A stretch of DNA of 64,000 bases, from contig NC_054869.1 of the NCBI RefSeq assembly GCF_018320785.1, positions 18,114,698-18,178,697 of the forward strand. The letters are read 5' to 3'. The DNA comes from Cheilinus undulatus (taxonomy: Eukaryota > Chordata > Actinopteri > Labriformes > Labridae). Below are positions 25,694 to 37,800 of this stretch, one piece after another. The position numbers and the translations under genes were made by a program. The notes below the pieces were generated by a model that worked only from the letters and a program-made list of their open reading frames with translations, did not search any database and was not told where the DNA came from. Every line of letters begins with the position of its first letter. The first letter of the stretch is position 1.

Positions 25694-26795
25694 CCTGATG
25701 GAAGACTTCGGCTGGTACAGGGTGTTTGTCAGGTCCAACTTCAGTTCTGTGGGTGATGAAACCAGAAATTTAGTGTTATAGAATTAGGAGTGGTGGTTAG
25801 AGCAGCCTTTCACAACCTGGAGTGCCTTTAATTTAAATTGAGGAATTACAATGAATATGAAGATCGTTCGCTATCCCAGTATAGATAATAAAAAATGTCT
25901 CATACGACCTTTTTCTTAAATCACGTCAGCATAAAGGTTAATGAATGAATGGGCATACATCATTATGCAATACACAACAATCCTGCGTTTAAAGTTTTGC
26001 AGGTGTTTTTTGGTGCATCAAAAACTGCATCAAAGTGTGTTTTAAGATCAAATAAAGGTATTTTAATTGTTCAGAGAGAGTGGCAATCATCAGTAAGTAG
26101 ACTGTTTTTTACTTGTATATTTTGACAGGGATTACTGGAGATACATTTTTTTTCAAGGGTGTTTGACTTGAAAATGGTTGAGAAATGTTAGGTAAAAGTA
26201 GCTAAGTAGTTTTCAAACTATCTCTTAAAATGTATTTAATTTTATAGCCTTTACCCTCCCCATCCCTTAAAAAACACAAAAATCCACATTATATATAATT
26301 ATGACCTTAGAAGGTTTTGTCAGGTGAATAAAAATACATATACATATTTCTCTTATCTCTCATTTGCCACTACCACTGAGTTACTGGATTGAATTAAAAT
26401 ATTTAGCTATTATTTTCTGCTATGCTCTTTAAATCTGACTGTCAATCATGCTGTATTTGGCTAGTTTTTTTATGTAATATGTCTACATGCACTGTATTTA
26501 TCTTAGTAGTATCAAATTAATCTAGATTGATCTGGTTATTGAAGGGTGTTGGAAAAATAGTTTGCCCTGTTTTTCCTCATAGTTTGAGATTTAGCAGGTA
26601 AGAGAGGTTGTGATGGCCTTTTAACGCAATTTTGCAACACAAGTCTTAACAGTTTGGAAGTGTACCGGAAGCGTATATCAAAACATATCACTTGAAAACA
26701 TCAGTGGATTATAAAAGCACAAGACTGACACTCGTTCTGTTAATGAGCAAAAACAGATTTTCTATAAACTTCTAGGTGAAAAGTGCTTGACTTAC

Positions 26796-26824
26796 CGTCA
26801 GTTGAGTTTCCCGTCGGCTTTGTT
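26796..26824 (-). other. 5' noncoding exon of gig2 copy B (approximate start)
   Basis: A minus-strand donor (tgacg|gtaag) at 26796/26795 would splice to the acceptor at 25695-25696 and give a 1.10-kb intron ending one base before the ATG, as in copy A. The 5' edge is arbitrary. Confidence 0.5.
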
Positions 26825-26841
26825 GTTTTACTTTCATTTCC
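26825..26841 (-). promoter_or_regulatory. ISRE-like element of gig2 copy B
   Basis: The minus strand reads GGAAATGAAAGTAAAAC. GAAAGT followed by AAAAC gives a partial IRF-type tandem, weaker than the triple-core site of copy A. It lies about 45 bp upstream of the donor of the predicted first exon. Confidence 0.55.
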
Positions 26842-26887
26842 TTATGTTTGAAGTGAGGTTTGATGACGTCACTCCCACCGATATTCA

Positions 26888-26961
26888 GGCCGGTTACCTC
26901 AGTTGGTTAGAGCGTGGTGCTAATAACGCCAAGGTCGCGGGTTCGATCCCCGTACGGGCCA
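26888..26961 (+). tRNA. tRNA-Ile (anticodon AAT), second copy, altered A box
   Basis: It is identical to the tRNA at 23536 except at base 10, where C replaces the near-invariant G (TACCTCAG instead of TAGCTCAG). This breaks the first D-stem pair (10:25) and changes the internal A-box promoter. The rest of the cloverleaf is intact, including the AAT loop and the B box. Transcription or folding may be weakened. It lies 47 bp upstream of the gig2 copy B response element, on the opposite strand. Confidence 0.85.
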
Positions 26962-27323
26962 CAGTGCTTTTCACTACGAACGGCTAAACATGGGTTAAAA
27001 GCTGACGATTAGTGCCATCTTATATGACATATATATGAAACAAGAAAGTAAAATAATCCGTTAAACCGCAGCCGCGATTTACTGAGCGACACACATGTGT
27101 TACTCCTCACGTGCCCTGGTCATCTTTACTTATACCGCTTTTATTATTTGACACCTCTGGTAGGTTGCAACATTGCAAAATAAAAGAGGCCCCGGTGACC
27201 GTTTGTTGATTGGCGTAAATGTCGCCGGTGAACTTGGTTGCTCATTACGCCAGAACACCTAATAGTGATACAGCATGCACACCCTGTGTTACTATTGTCA
27301 CTGGTATTTTCAGAGACCACCGT

Positions 27324-28251
27324 CAGTGTTGCCAGATTCAGCTGATAGTTCCCAGCCCAAAACCTGTCCAAAAACCACCAGAATGCACAAAAACCGACTA
27401 GTGATCAATATTTAGTGCTTCTGCTTTTGACGAACGTACAATACTCCATGAAAATCCACTGACAGCTTAAGCACATTAATAATAACTCCTATAGACAACA
27501 GTCCACAATCATACTGATTTCAGGTGCATGACCACTACCTGCATCTCATGCACACACTTCACTTTTAGAGAGTGTTATCACAATTATTACATGTTACGGG
27601 AGGCAGACAAGATTGTATTTGGTATCTCACCTTTACATGCTTGGGGGTTGCTCCTTTAACACACCGATGAAGGGCTTAACAGCTGTCTACATCACTAGCG
27701 TATGTGGCAGCTGGGTGTGCAATACAACAACATGAGGGTAATTCATAACTCCTCTCGCCAGAGGGTTTTGCTAGCTATAATGTTTAATACTGAAGCGTTC
27801 AACTTTTTGTTTATTTTATCAGGGCCCCCACTCCTCCTGTGCAATAGGACGTTTTCCAGTTTTGTTTAGGATTCCGCTCATGACATGCTACTGTGGGCCG
27901 TAGGCAACGCCAAAACAACAAAATGAACCGTTTTCATCGGTCTCTGAGCATTTGGTTCTCTTGCAGACGTGCACGCGCACACATAAAAACACACGCGCGC
28001 GCTCTTGCTCTAGTTACTTTGACACGTTCACTGACATCAAGAAGAACTTCTTACTGTCATAACTGTCATTTTAGTTAACTAAACAAAACAATTAAGAATG
28101 TAATCGAGTCTGTTAAGATGCACCAAAAAAACCCGTCTAACTTAAGGAAAACCAGCTCAAATTATATCACCCACCCAAGCTCATTCTTACCCGCACAAGC
28201 CGCCTTAAAACCACTTAATTGAGCGGAAAACTGCCCCAATCTGGCAACACC
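27324..28251. mobile_element. approximately 0.93-kb nonautonomous DNA transposon with gttgccagatt termini
   Basis: The left end (cagtgttgccagatt, from 27324) is matched in inverse near 28238-28250 (ctggcaacac). The similarity extends inward through cagttttccgctc-like sequence. No transposase is visible. It fills the space between the second tRNA-Ile and tRNA-Phe, ending about 36 bp before the latter. The cagtgttgccagatt start is common in teleost short elements; the superfamily was not assigned. Confidence 0.65.
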
Positions 28252-28286
28252 CACTCTGATGGAAACCTGGGTACCTTGATTTACAT

Positions 28287-28359
28287 GCCGAAATAGCTCA
28301 GTTGGGAGAGCGTTAGACTGAAGATCTAAAGGTCCCTGGTTCGATCCCGGGTTTCGGCA
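28287..28359 (+). tRNA. tRNA-Phe (anticodon GAA)
   Basis: A 73-nt cloverleaf. The acceptor stem GCCGAAA pairs with TTTCGGC, the A box is TAGCTCAGTTGG, the anticodon loop CTGAAGA gives GAA, and the B box is GGTTCGATCC. It is an intact canonical gene. Confidence 0.97.
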
Positions 28360-28879
28360 GTTTTGACCTTCAAATATCTCTGCTGTATGTTAACTAATCC
28401 ATAAAATTTCTACAATGTAAACAGTGACTTCTGGTAAAACATCCAGCACCACTCATTGTCATTAAGGTTAAACAACACTCACATTCATGTTATTATTTTT
28501 ACATATTTAATTCAGTTAAAACAACTTGATTAATTTTTGAATGGCAATTGATTTGGTTACTCAGTTACTCATCCATAAAAGGTATACATAAAACAGTAAT
28601 GCAAAGACAAACCACAAAATATAAAAAAGAGCTAAGACATAGGTCTGAGAAGCAAAGCACTACTAAATAGACTGTTTAACAAATAAGCAGACTGAATCAA
28701 AACAACTAAAGGATCAGTCAGAAAAAGTCATAGTGATTGCAAGTGGAAGATAACCTGACTGAGCATTTGGTGTCATTTAATTAATTTCATTCAAACATTC
28801 AATTACAGCCAGGCCTCGTAGATTTAAAGACTGTAAATAAATCTCACTAGCATGCGGCTTCTCAACAGCTGATATGTTG
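28360..28879. other. intergenic / fam81b 3' untranslated region
   Basis: This lies between tRNA-Phe and the fam81b stop codon. It probably contains the fam81b 3' UTR on minus, though the poly(A) signal was not fixed. No other gene is seen. Confidence 0.5.
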
Positions 28880-31800
28880 TTACAGACCATGAAGGTCTGT
28901 CACCTTGCTATTGTTGAGCCTAAAATCCCTCTGAAGCTCTTTTTTGTTGAGCTGGGACTTGATGTCACCTATCTGCCTCAGGGACTCAACGGCATCATGC
29001 ACAGACAGGAAACCTGAGGAAAGAGAAAGCAGGGTGTGCAAAGGATCAGCAGACGTTATCATTGTGTCAGTGTTACCGTTGATTGATTGAGGGCTTACAT
29101 TGGAATTAACTGGTTATTTTGGTCTTTTATACAACTATTTATTTATTAGGTTTTGTAGTTATTATGTTGTAAAATTAATTTCATTATATTAGCCTTTGAA
29201 TACTGTCCTTTGTCTTACTCATCAGTTATCTTGACTTCACTGTGTAAACCAGACCAGCAGCCTAAAATAAAAGTATTTGGTAATATCATATGTACTCAGT
29301 TATCATATTCTGCGGCTGTGAACTGTGGTGAAGAGATGAACTTTCCTCTCACAATGATAGGATATTAAATCTCTCCTCTTCTCTGTCCAATGACCCGCTT
29401 CTCTTGCAAAGAATATTTACGGCACTCATCAATTATGTATTGCTTTCTCCCTTTATCACCCTCTCCTTCCATCTTTTCATCCTATACTTAAAATAGAGCG
29501 ATGACTCTCTTGCACTGACATCAGCAGCTGAGCCGTGATTCATAGAGTAGTTTACCCCTGCGTTTATTTACTGAGGGAGACCTTGGCTCTTTTTTCATTT
29601 ATCAGTATGCTTTAATAAGAACTGGGGGCTGAGAGAGGTTGACAGAAAAAGTGGGGAAAGTCTGAGATCTTGTGCCAGGACTCTTGGGAAATGAGTGCCC
29701 AGATGGAGATGAAGGTCAACAGCAGCTTGAAGCAGAGCTGAGCTGCTGCACTGGAAAGTTTCTGGAACACAGCGTTTTCCTGAGCTTTATCCACCATAAA
29801 GTAGCTCTAAGACACTTCCATGTAATTTAATCTGGTTATAATTTTAATGAAACAATTATTTTCTAATTTTCTTTTGCATTAAGGAGCTGTTAGATAGTGT
29901 GTGGCTAGCCTGAATACAAGGGGAAACGGCAACTGTCCTGCCTCTAATCAGGTTTATTTTTGTTCTAATAATAATGAAATAATAATAAGGCAGTTCCACA
30001 TCCCTAAACTATGAAAACTCACACTGACAAGTGATTTACATGACTAACCCATAGAGGGTGTTGAGACAATTTGCATCTTTTTTGATCTTTTTTTTTTCTT
30101 TATTATTTTGACTACGTTGATGCTAACAACATGCATTTTGAAGGGAAAAGGTTTTTATTCAATATTATTTTGAAGTTTCAAGATCAGAATCTGTAATGGG
30201 TCAATAATAAGCTCTGTAAACTTTTTGTAGGGTGTTGGTGACCAAACTTGCCCCATTGAAAGCCAATAAAACGTTTTGGTTTTAATGGCATTCTGGTGTT
30301 ATTTCTTCAAATTTGCAGTTTTTCCTGTTTTTCATTCAAATTGTAATATTGTATTAAAATCTTAAAATTAAAAAATGCATAAAAATCAATGTTTCAGCTC
30401 ATTATTAACATATTTAAGGCTGTGATAATCCCATTCAAGGAAATTCAATTTACATGATATAGTATATAAAAATGTTTCTTTTCTTTTTCTTCTTCTTTTT
30501 TTCTTTTGTTTGTTTGTTTTACAAAATCAGGGGGTTTTGCACTTAAGTTGGCATTTAAAATTAAAAAAGCTGGCATTTTAAATTTCAAATTAAAAAAAAG
30601 AATTTAAACAGTGCTTGATATTTATGATCAGGTCTGATCTTGATTAAAAAATAAGGCAAAAAGTGCAAAAAAGGTGGGGGAAAAAAGTATTATTTTTACT
30701 GCGATTTATGTATGGCATTCATTTTTGGCCACCTATACCCTGAGGGTAACGACCTATTTAATTACTATTTAATTAAAAAACAGAACATTAAAATGCAAGT
30801 TGTTGGTCATGATGAACATATTAATGGCTGTAATAATCCCCAATTATTGTTACATCAATTTGCATAGTATAAAAAATGTCACATTTTTTGTACATAAATA
30901 AATATCAGGGTTTACACGTAAACTGCCATTTAAAGGTTTAGGCACCCCCCAAATTCAATTAATATCCGATACTTATAATCAGGTCTGATCTTGATTAAAA
31001 TATTAAAGTAAAATAAATAAAGTCTTATTTGTGTATGCTGTGATTACAGCTGCCATTTTGCTCACTTACTTCCTATGTGTTGTCACTCTCATTTCCACTC
31101 TTATCACACTACTGGAGTTTTTAAGTAAAGATCAAATGATAAAGATACCATGACAAAGTAAAACTAATCCCAGGGGACCTAATAATGAGTGATTTATTGG
31201 TTTCAAATATTAGAGATTGCAGGCAAACTCTTGCATACATCTAAAATGCACATAAACATTGGCAATAGTACATGCATATATATTTTTATCGTAATTTTTG
31301 ATGGATAATTTCCTGTCCCATTCACCTATATTATTTATTTAAATGGACTTTTTAAAAGTTATTAATATTTTTTATCAGTGTAGGCCCTAAGCAGGCCCTT
31401 GCAAATCAGATGGATATGCCTGTTTCCTTGTTTCTCACTGGCAAATCCATCTTGCAAAGCTCCCATCTGAGCCATTTGGGCCTGATTAGAAAGTGACAGG
31501 ACCAATCAGCAATGAGGGGCAGTACTTTCAGGTGCGGCAGAGTCGTGACGTAATCAAGCAGCAGCAAGTGGCTGGTGCAGTTATGGAGGAAGAGCTTAGC
31601 ATGGATGTTGCTAAAGCACCAGTTTTATCAGAACTTGACGACATTTAAAGAAGAACAAAGAACTGCAGTGAGTTGTTTTCTTTTCAAAAAAGACAAAAGT
31701 CTATTACCTACATGTCTATAGTTGCCATGTTTTGTGTTATTCCTCAGTAGCTGCGCACGCGCAGCTCGATAGCGGCTATGTCACGTGTTTTGTTGCTCTG

Positions 31801-34800
31801 ATTGGCCCATAGAGATGTGACAGACAGAACGTTTATCCAATCACACTCCGAGTTTTTTTCAAAGCCTCTGCCTTTTCCTAAACGTTTCCTATTAGGGCTT
31901 TCCCAGATGGATGTGCTTCACACATCCATCTGGCATGTCAAGTTATGTAGGCCCATAATGTTGTAAAATGTTGTGTCTGAGCTGTAACACAGTCATTTGC
32001 CACTAGATGGGGCTGTCACTCTGACTCTGACTCTGAGCAGCACAATAAACAGATGGGTCTTCATAGGAGCAGTGCAGATTGGCTATACTAGTATATAACT
32101 ACTCAGCAATGCACAACAGCTACAAAAACATGTAGCATAAGCTGCAAAGGAGGAACGGGTGAAAAGCATTATGGCATTATCAACACTGATCCCACTCAGT
32201 CTTAAAAGTTAACACAGCTCATCTTAACAATGACTGGACAAGGCAGTGTTTTCTCACTAGTCCTGTAGTCTCAATTTAAGTTTCTGTTTAAAACAATGAA
32301 ATAAGTCACTAGGAACATCTCTAATACAAACTTTACACTTTGGGACCATGACTTATGAGGGAAAAAGCTTCTGCATTGCCCTTTGTATGCGTGTTCCGCT
32401 GCCCTCATGTCAAGATTTATGTTTCTTATGATAAAATTAAGATGTCATCACCCAGTCACTGACTGTTGTCATTAAGGACATTAAGCTTTTAAATGGGAGC
32501 AAAAAACATTTATCCCATCAGTCAAGCAGTGTGCTGTTTTGAATTTAAAACTACTTTTACCCTTGTTTTCGGATTATGAATATTTTTAGTGTTTGTTTCC
32601 TTGACGTAAATGTTAAATATCAGTATGTGTCTGTTTACTCTCTGCTGACAGATGGGGATCGCCCACCTTTGTGGGATTCCTGTTTGAGCAGCTGCAGCTC
32701 CTGATGAAGGTCGCTCTCCACTGAGGTAATGCTCTTCGTTAGTTTGGTTTCATGGCGTTTCAGCAGGTCGACCAGTCTGCGGTGGGTCTGTTCCTGCTGG
32801 GTCTCACACTGTTTCATGCGGGCCTCCAGAGCACAGAGCCGGTCAGCTAATATAGATACTGATTCAATCTTTAAAAAGAAACAGAAAAACAGTTTTTTAG
32901 AGGTTTTAGGTTTAATACTTAAACTGCATTCAAATCTTTCTACAAGCCTTTAAATCTGGATTTAAAGTGATGCTTGCAACGTTTGTCCTTTAAAAATTTA
33001 AAGCATATGAATTTTGATTTTATGCAACATTAAATCTTGATGGAAAATAAATATTTTCCCAAGCCATAGTTCTTCTGCAGACTGAACACAATTGCCCTCC
33101 AGGATTTTCCTATATTTTGATGCATTTTTTTTACCCTTATAATCCTTCCATGGCCAGCTGCTGAGAAGCATCCCCACAGCGTGATGCTGCTACCACTGTG
33201 CTTCCTGATCTAGGCAGATTTACACATGTGCCATATTCCTTTCCATTTCTTGATGATGGATTTAAATGAACTCCTGGGGATGTTCAGTGCCTTAGGTCTT
33301 TAGTTTTTACTATCTTGTTATTTAAAGTGAAAGAACAAACATGTAGTGTAATGACAAAAAAGTTCCAATTATACCACTGCTCAGAGTTGATTACATGAAT
33401 TTAATCCTCATATTCATGCTCAACCCCTATGTCTCATTAACCATCCTGCATAACTCACCCATGTAAACCCCCCCTGTAACCTTCTGCAGATTTCTCGCCA
33501 TCTGTTCCCTCTCTTCACTTGGTTCCTTTTTTTAAAGTTAAGTAGCAGTTTATTTTTCAGCTGAATCACAGCTCCGTAGGTGTGACTAAACCAAGCACAT
33601 TTAAACAGAATACACAGAACAGTCATTCTTTGCAGACCCTCACAACACAGCTGTGTAAAAACATGGCAGCAGTGGCAGTACAGGACATTAAATCAACTCA
33701 TTCATCCATTTCCATGAAGGCTGCTAATAGTTAGATGTATGTTTTCTTAAATCCTGTCTTCTTCAGTACATACCATTTTGTTAAGCTGTTGTGTGCAGCG
33801 CTCAGTGGAGGTGCTCAGCCGTTGCTCTGTCCACTTCCTCAGTGAATCTCTTTGCTCTTTTGCTTCCTTTAGACCTACAGAGATCCTGCAAAGCCATGAG
33901 AAAAAAGGATTGAAAAAAACACAATAATATTTCCTTTGAAAATACATTTCAGTTACAGTTCAGTTTAACAGATTATTTAAAGTAGATACAGGAAATGCTG
34001 TAATTAGGATTGAATAGAAGATGTTTGATAAATGCATCATCATTGTACAAAGCTCCTTATTGGCATAACCTGCTCCCTGGCAATGAATAAGAAAGTGTTT
34101 GTTTCTTTAGCCAATATTTTATTGGCTCCTCTTAGCCTTTGTACTAATACGTCTCGATTGTGAAAAGAGAAAGTCAATCATAAATCAATACTGATGTTCA
34201 CCAAACCCTGCTTAGAGGCACATTATGTCTTTGTTAATTAGAGGTGAGACTGACACAGCAGTAGAGCTGATGTTTTTGGTTAGCTGGATAGCAGCTTCAG
34301 CAGGCACAAAGCCGTTACTCTGTGGTTATGTGCTGTCACTGTACAAGCAAAGACACACACAGACTCATTAAAAAAGACAGGAAGCTGAAAGGATGAGTCA
34401 CACATGTAAACAAGTTTATTCTTATGTATGCTCAGAGTGCATAATTGTTGATTAAATAAATTTAGCATAAAAAGTAAGGACATTTGTGTTTGGTATATTG
34501 TTTCTTTATTGTAACATTGCTTCTTGATTATAAATCTTATACCCTTGGAAAGCCTGTTTATCTCTCTTTAAATGGTGCCACATTTGTAAGGAACATGCAT
34601 TTGTGAGGTAAGCAGCATAGCTGACTATGTGGGTTCTGCCCATGAAAACAAACAAATCTTCTTTACCAATGCCAAACAGCTTATTCTGCTGTTGCTACTG
34701 ACTCTTGTTTTGAGCTTCTGCCTATGCCAGTTGAATCATGGGGTCAAAGTGTGGAGAAGACGTGGAGGACACTACTATTGTGATCACTGCATCGGTAGAG

Positions 34801-37800
34801 TAACATCTTTTGGTGGAGGCCATGCGATGGTGTGGGGCAGCATCTCCCTCTCAGGAAAAATGAGACTTGTCCTCATTGGAGGCAATCTCAATGCAAAGAG
34901 GTGGTAAAAATGGTCAGTGGACTAGAGCTTGTATAGCCCTTTTCTAGTCATCTGACTACTCAAAGTGCTTTTACACCATGGGTCACACCTGCCCATTCAC
35001 ACCCTTCCGCTCCACTCTCCATTCACACACTGATGGCAGAGATTGCAATGGAGAATTGGCCAATCAGCTAATTCCACTTAAAAGCACCCATACCTAATTA
35101 CATGCCACTGACAAACAGCAGGGATATTTAATCATCTGGTGATAAGAAGAACTGAATACCACCCAATTGTATGTAAAAAATCAGGATGATAATGTACTTC
35201 TGTATTGATAGTTTGTGTCGCCCCTGGCTAAGAAACACTTGATTTTAGTCTTTAAAGGTATCAGTTTCTTAAGCTATAAGTAGTTCATATTACTCACAAA
35301 CCTATCAGGTAAACAGTGTAAAAATGTCCTAGATAAAATCTCTAAAACAGGCCATGCTGAGTGAAATATTGTGTGGGATGTATTGTAGTATACAGCACCC
35401 ACACTGTACTACAGCCTGATACAGTGTGGGTGCAGTACTGAGCTGTTTCATGAATTTCTCTCCAGGGTAAAAATGTCTCTACTATACATAAAACATATCG
35501 GCACTTCAGTTCAATCGACCTTTCCTCTCGTTCTTTCAATCTTAGATGTTCTCCCTTAATGAGAAAATCAATGAGGCACATGGTGGGACTTTATGTGTGT
35601 GTCCTCAGTGCAAATCAGACACCTCAGAGATATCTCATCTATCTGCTTAATGGTGACAGTTGTTTGCTAGACAACAGGGCGGCTGATTTGCACGTGTCGG
35701 AGGTGTTTCATAATCTGCATGCCTCCATGAAGGTCAAACAACTCTCTATTATCAGAGTTGATTTTTCTTTTCCTTTTTTAGCTTGGCTGGAAGTACAGAT
35801 TTAGCTCTTTTGTCTTTTGTCTTTGTTCTGTGAGGATTACAACGAGCAGAACTGTTGCTCTGACAGACACCAAGGAGGGAAAGATAGTCAAGAGAAGTGA
35901 GAAGTCCTTTGACTAAATGACTTGCTGTGGGTGTGGGTATCTGTAAGCAGGGAACTTGAATTCTAAACTGTCAGCGACGTTACATCTTTTGTTTTGCCTG
36001 ATGTGACCAAAGAGGAAGAAAGTTGCATACAGACTTGGTTCCAAATAATGGGAATCAAACTCCTCTTTGTATTCTGTTTGGATATGTTTGTCAGTAGTGT
36101 GGCTCCAGACTTTTGGGATCTAAATGCTTAAATCAAAAATGACCCGACAGAAGATTTAACTGTACATCTTTTTTTTGTTCAGAGCTTAAAGACTGAGAGA
36201 CAAGACTATGTGAAATCCTCCAACTTCCCTTAGTAAACCAAAAGCTAAGAGCTGTCTGAAATCAGCTCTGTACTTTTCAATGGTTTGGCAGCACAAAAAA
36301 GAGGTGGATGGAGCAACAAACAGGAGAAAATATCACTTACGAGTTTTAATCTAACTCTACTCACTTCAGAAACACAGACAGCGTGACTTTCCTACACATT
36401 TTCCAGTAATCAGCATCCAGTTTTCCATCAAACATCACCAATAGTACTAAACAGAGGGAATTCATCATTAGTTTCTCTCTGAGCTTATTTGCCCCGTGGT
36501 AAAACTGCATGATTCATTTTATATTTTCTGCTATTTGAGGTCATTTATCAGCTGTGTTTTTAAATCAAAAGAACTAACAGCCTTTCTCTGCCTCTGGCAT
36601 CGATATTTTGAAACAGTCTTGGCTCTGGGAAGCACAGCTTGAAACAACTTTAGAGAGTTAAGGATGACAGTATAATATTATACAAAAATTAATTATTCAG
36701 ACTTGTTTATATTATGTTGGTCTGAGCAGCAAGAAGACGGGAATAAAAAAATCAGCTAAAGACGCCGCTATAAAAAGAAAATCAAGCAAGAAAATGATAC
36801 TTATTCTGCCCAGATACAAGGAGCATGTTTGATACAGGATATGTTTGGATGCTGTGACACATGGGATTGGAAATTGCAAAGTAGCTCACTTTCAATGTGA
36901 TGCAGTATGATATGATACATGATACAATATACAACACAATATGGTACCTGGCAATACAAACCTTTCAATAAGATACATATGGATGCAATACAATATTTTA
37001 TAGCATGATATTTTACAAAAAATACCTTATAATACAATATCTGACAGGAAACCTTACAGTAAGATACTCTACAACACAGTTCAGTTCCATAAAATTTACA
37101 ACATAATCCAAAATCTTATGATACTATTTAAATTGATGCCATTACATATAAAATGGAGAGATACTCTAAGAGGTAATACAGTACAATTAAGGTAGCCACA
37201 GTAATATTAATATCATTATAATACAGTGATTATACAGTGCATTCAGACAGTGTTCAGACCCCTTTCACTCATTTTTTCTCTCATTAATCTACACTCATTT
37301 TCCCGTAATGACAAAGTGAAAACATGAAATGAAGCCTGCGAGTTAGCTCTGCCAGAATCTCGAGTCAATCATTCACACCTGACATGCATCTTAATCAAAT
37401 CACATGACCCACATCCTCCTAAACTAGTTGGCTATTTAAGCTGCGAGATTTCCTTTCTCTTCCTCTGCTGCAACGCTGCGCCTGGATTACCGCTGTGCTC
37501 TTGCTTGCAACCCTCCTCCACCCCAGCATCTACCTGTTGGCTCCGGCTGGGGTTAAAGCTGTTATATTATCACTCCTCAAATTCTGCATGTAAAATCTGT
37601 TAGGAGTGATTAAATCGGAGCCTGGCGCCAAACATAATATGTTGCATAATAAATGGTTAAACAAACTTCTACGTGAGATTACTGGCTGAAATAAAATTTT
37701 TATTTTTTTAATTTATTAAAAAAAGAAATATCACATTGACATAAGATCTCGACCCTTTTGCGCTTTGGCAGCAATTACAGCCTTGAGTCTTTTTGAATAT

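Noticed and set aside
25694-25738. Upstream in-frame ATG giving gig2 copy B 15 extra residues
   Set aside because: An acceptor lies directly before the downstream ATG, as in copy A, and the extra residues have no counterpart in the paralogue, so they are probably intron.
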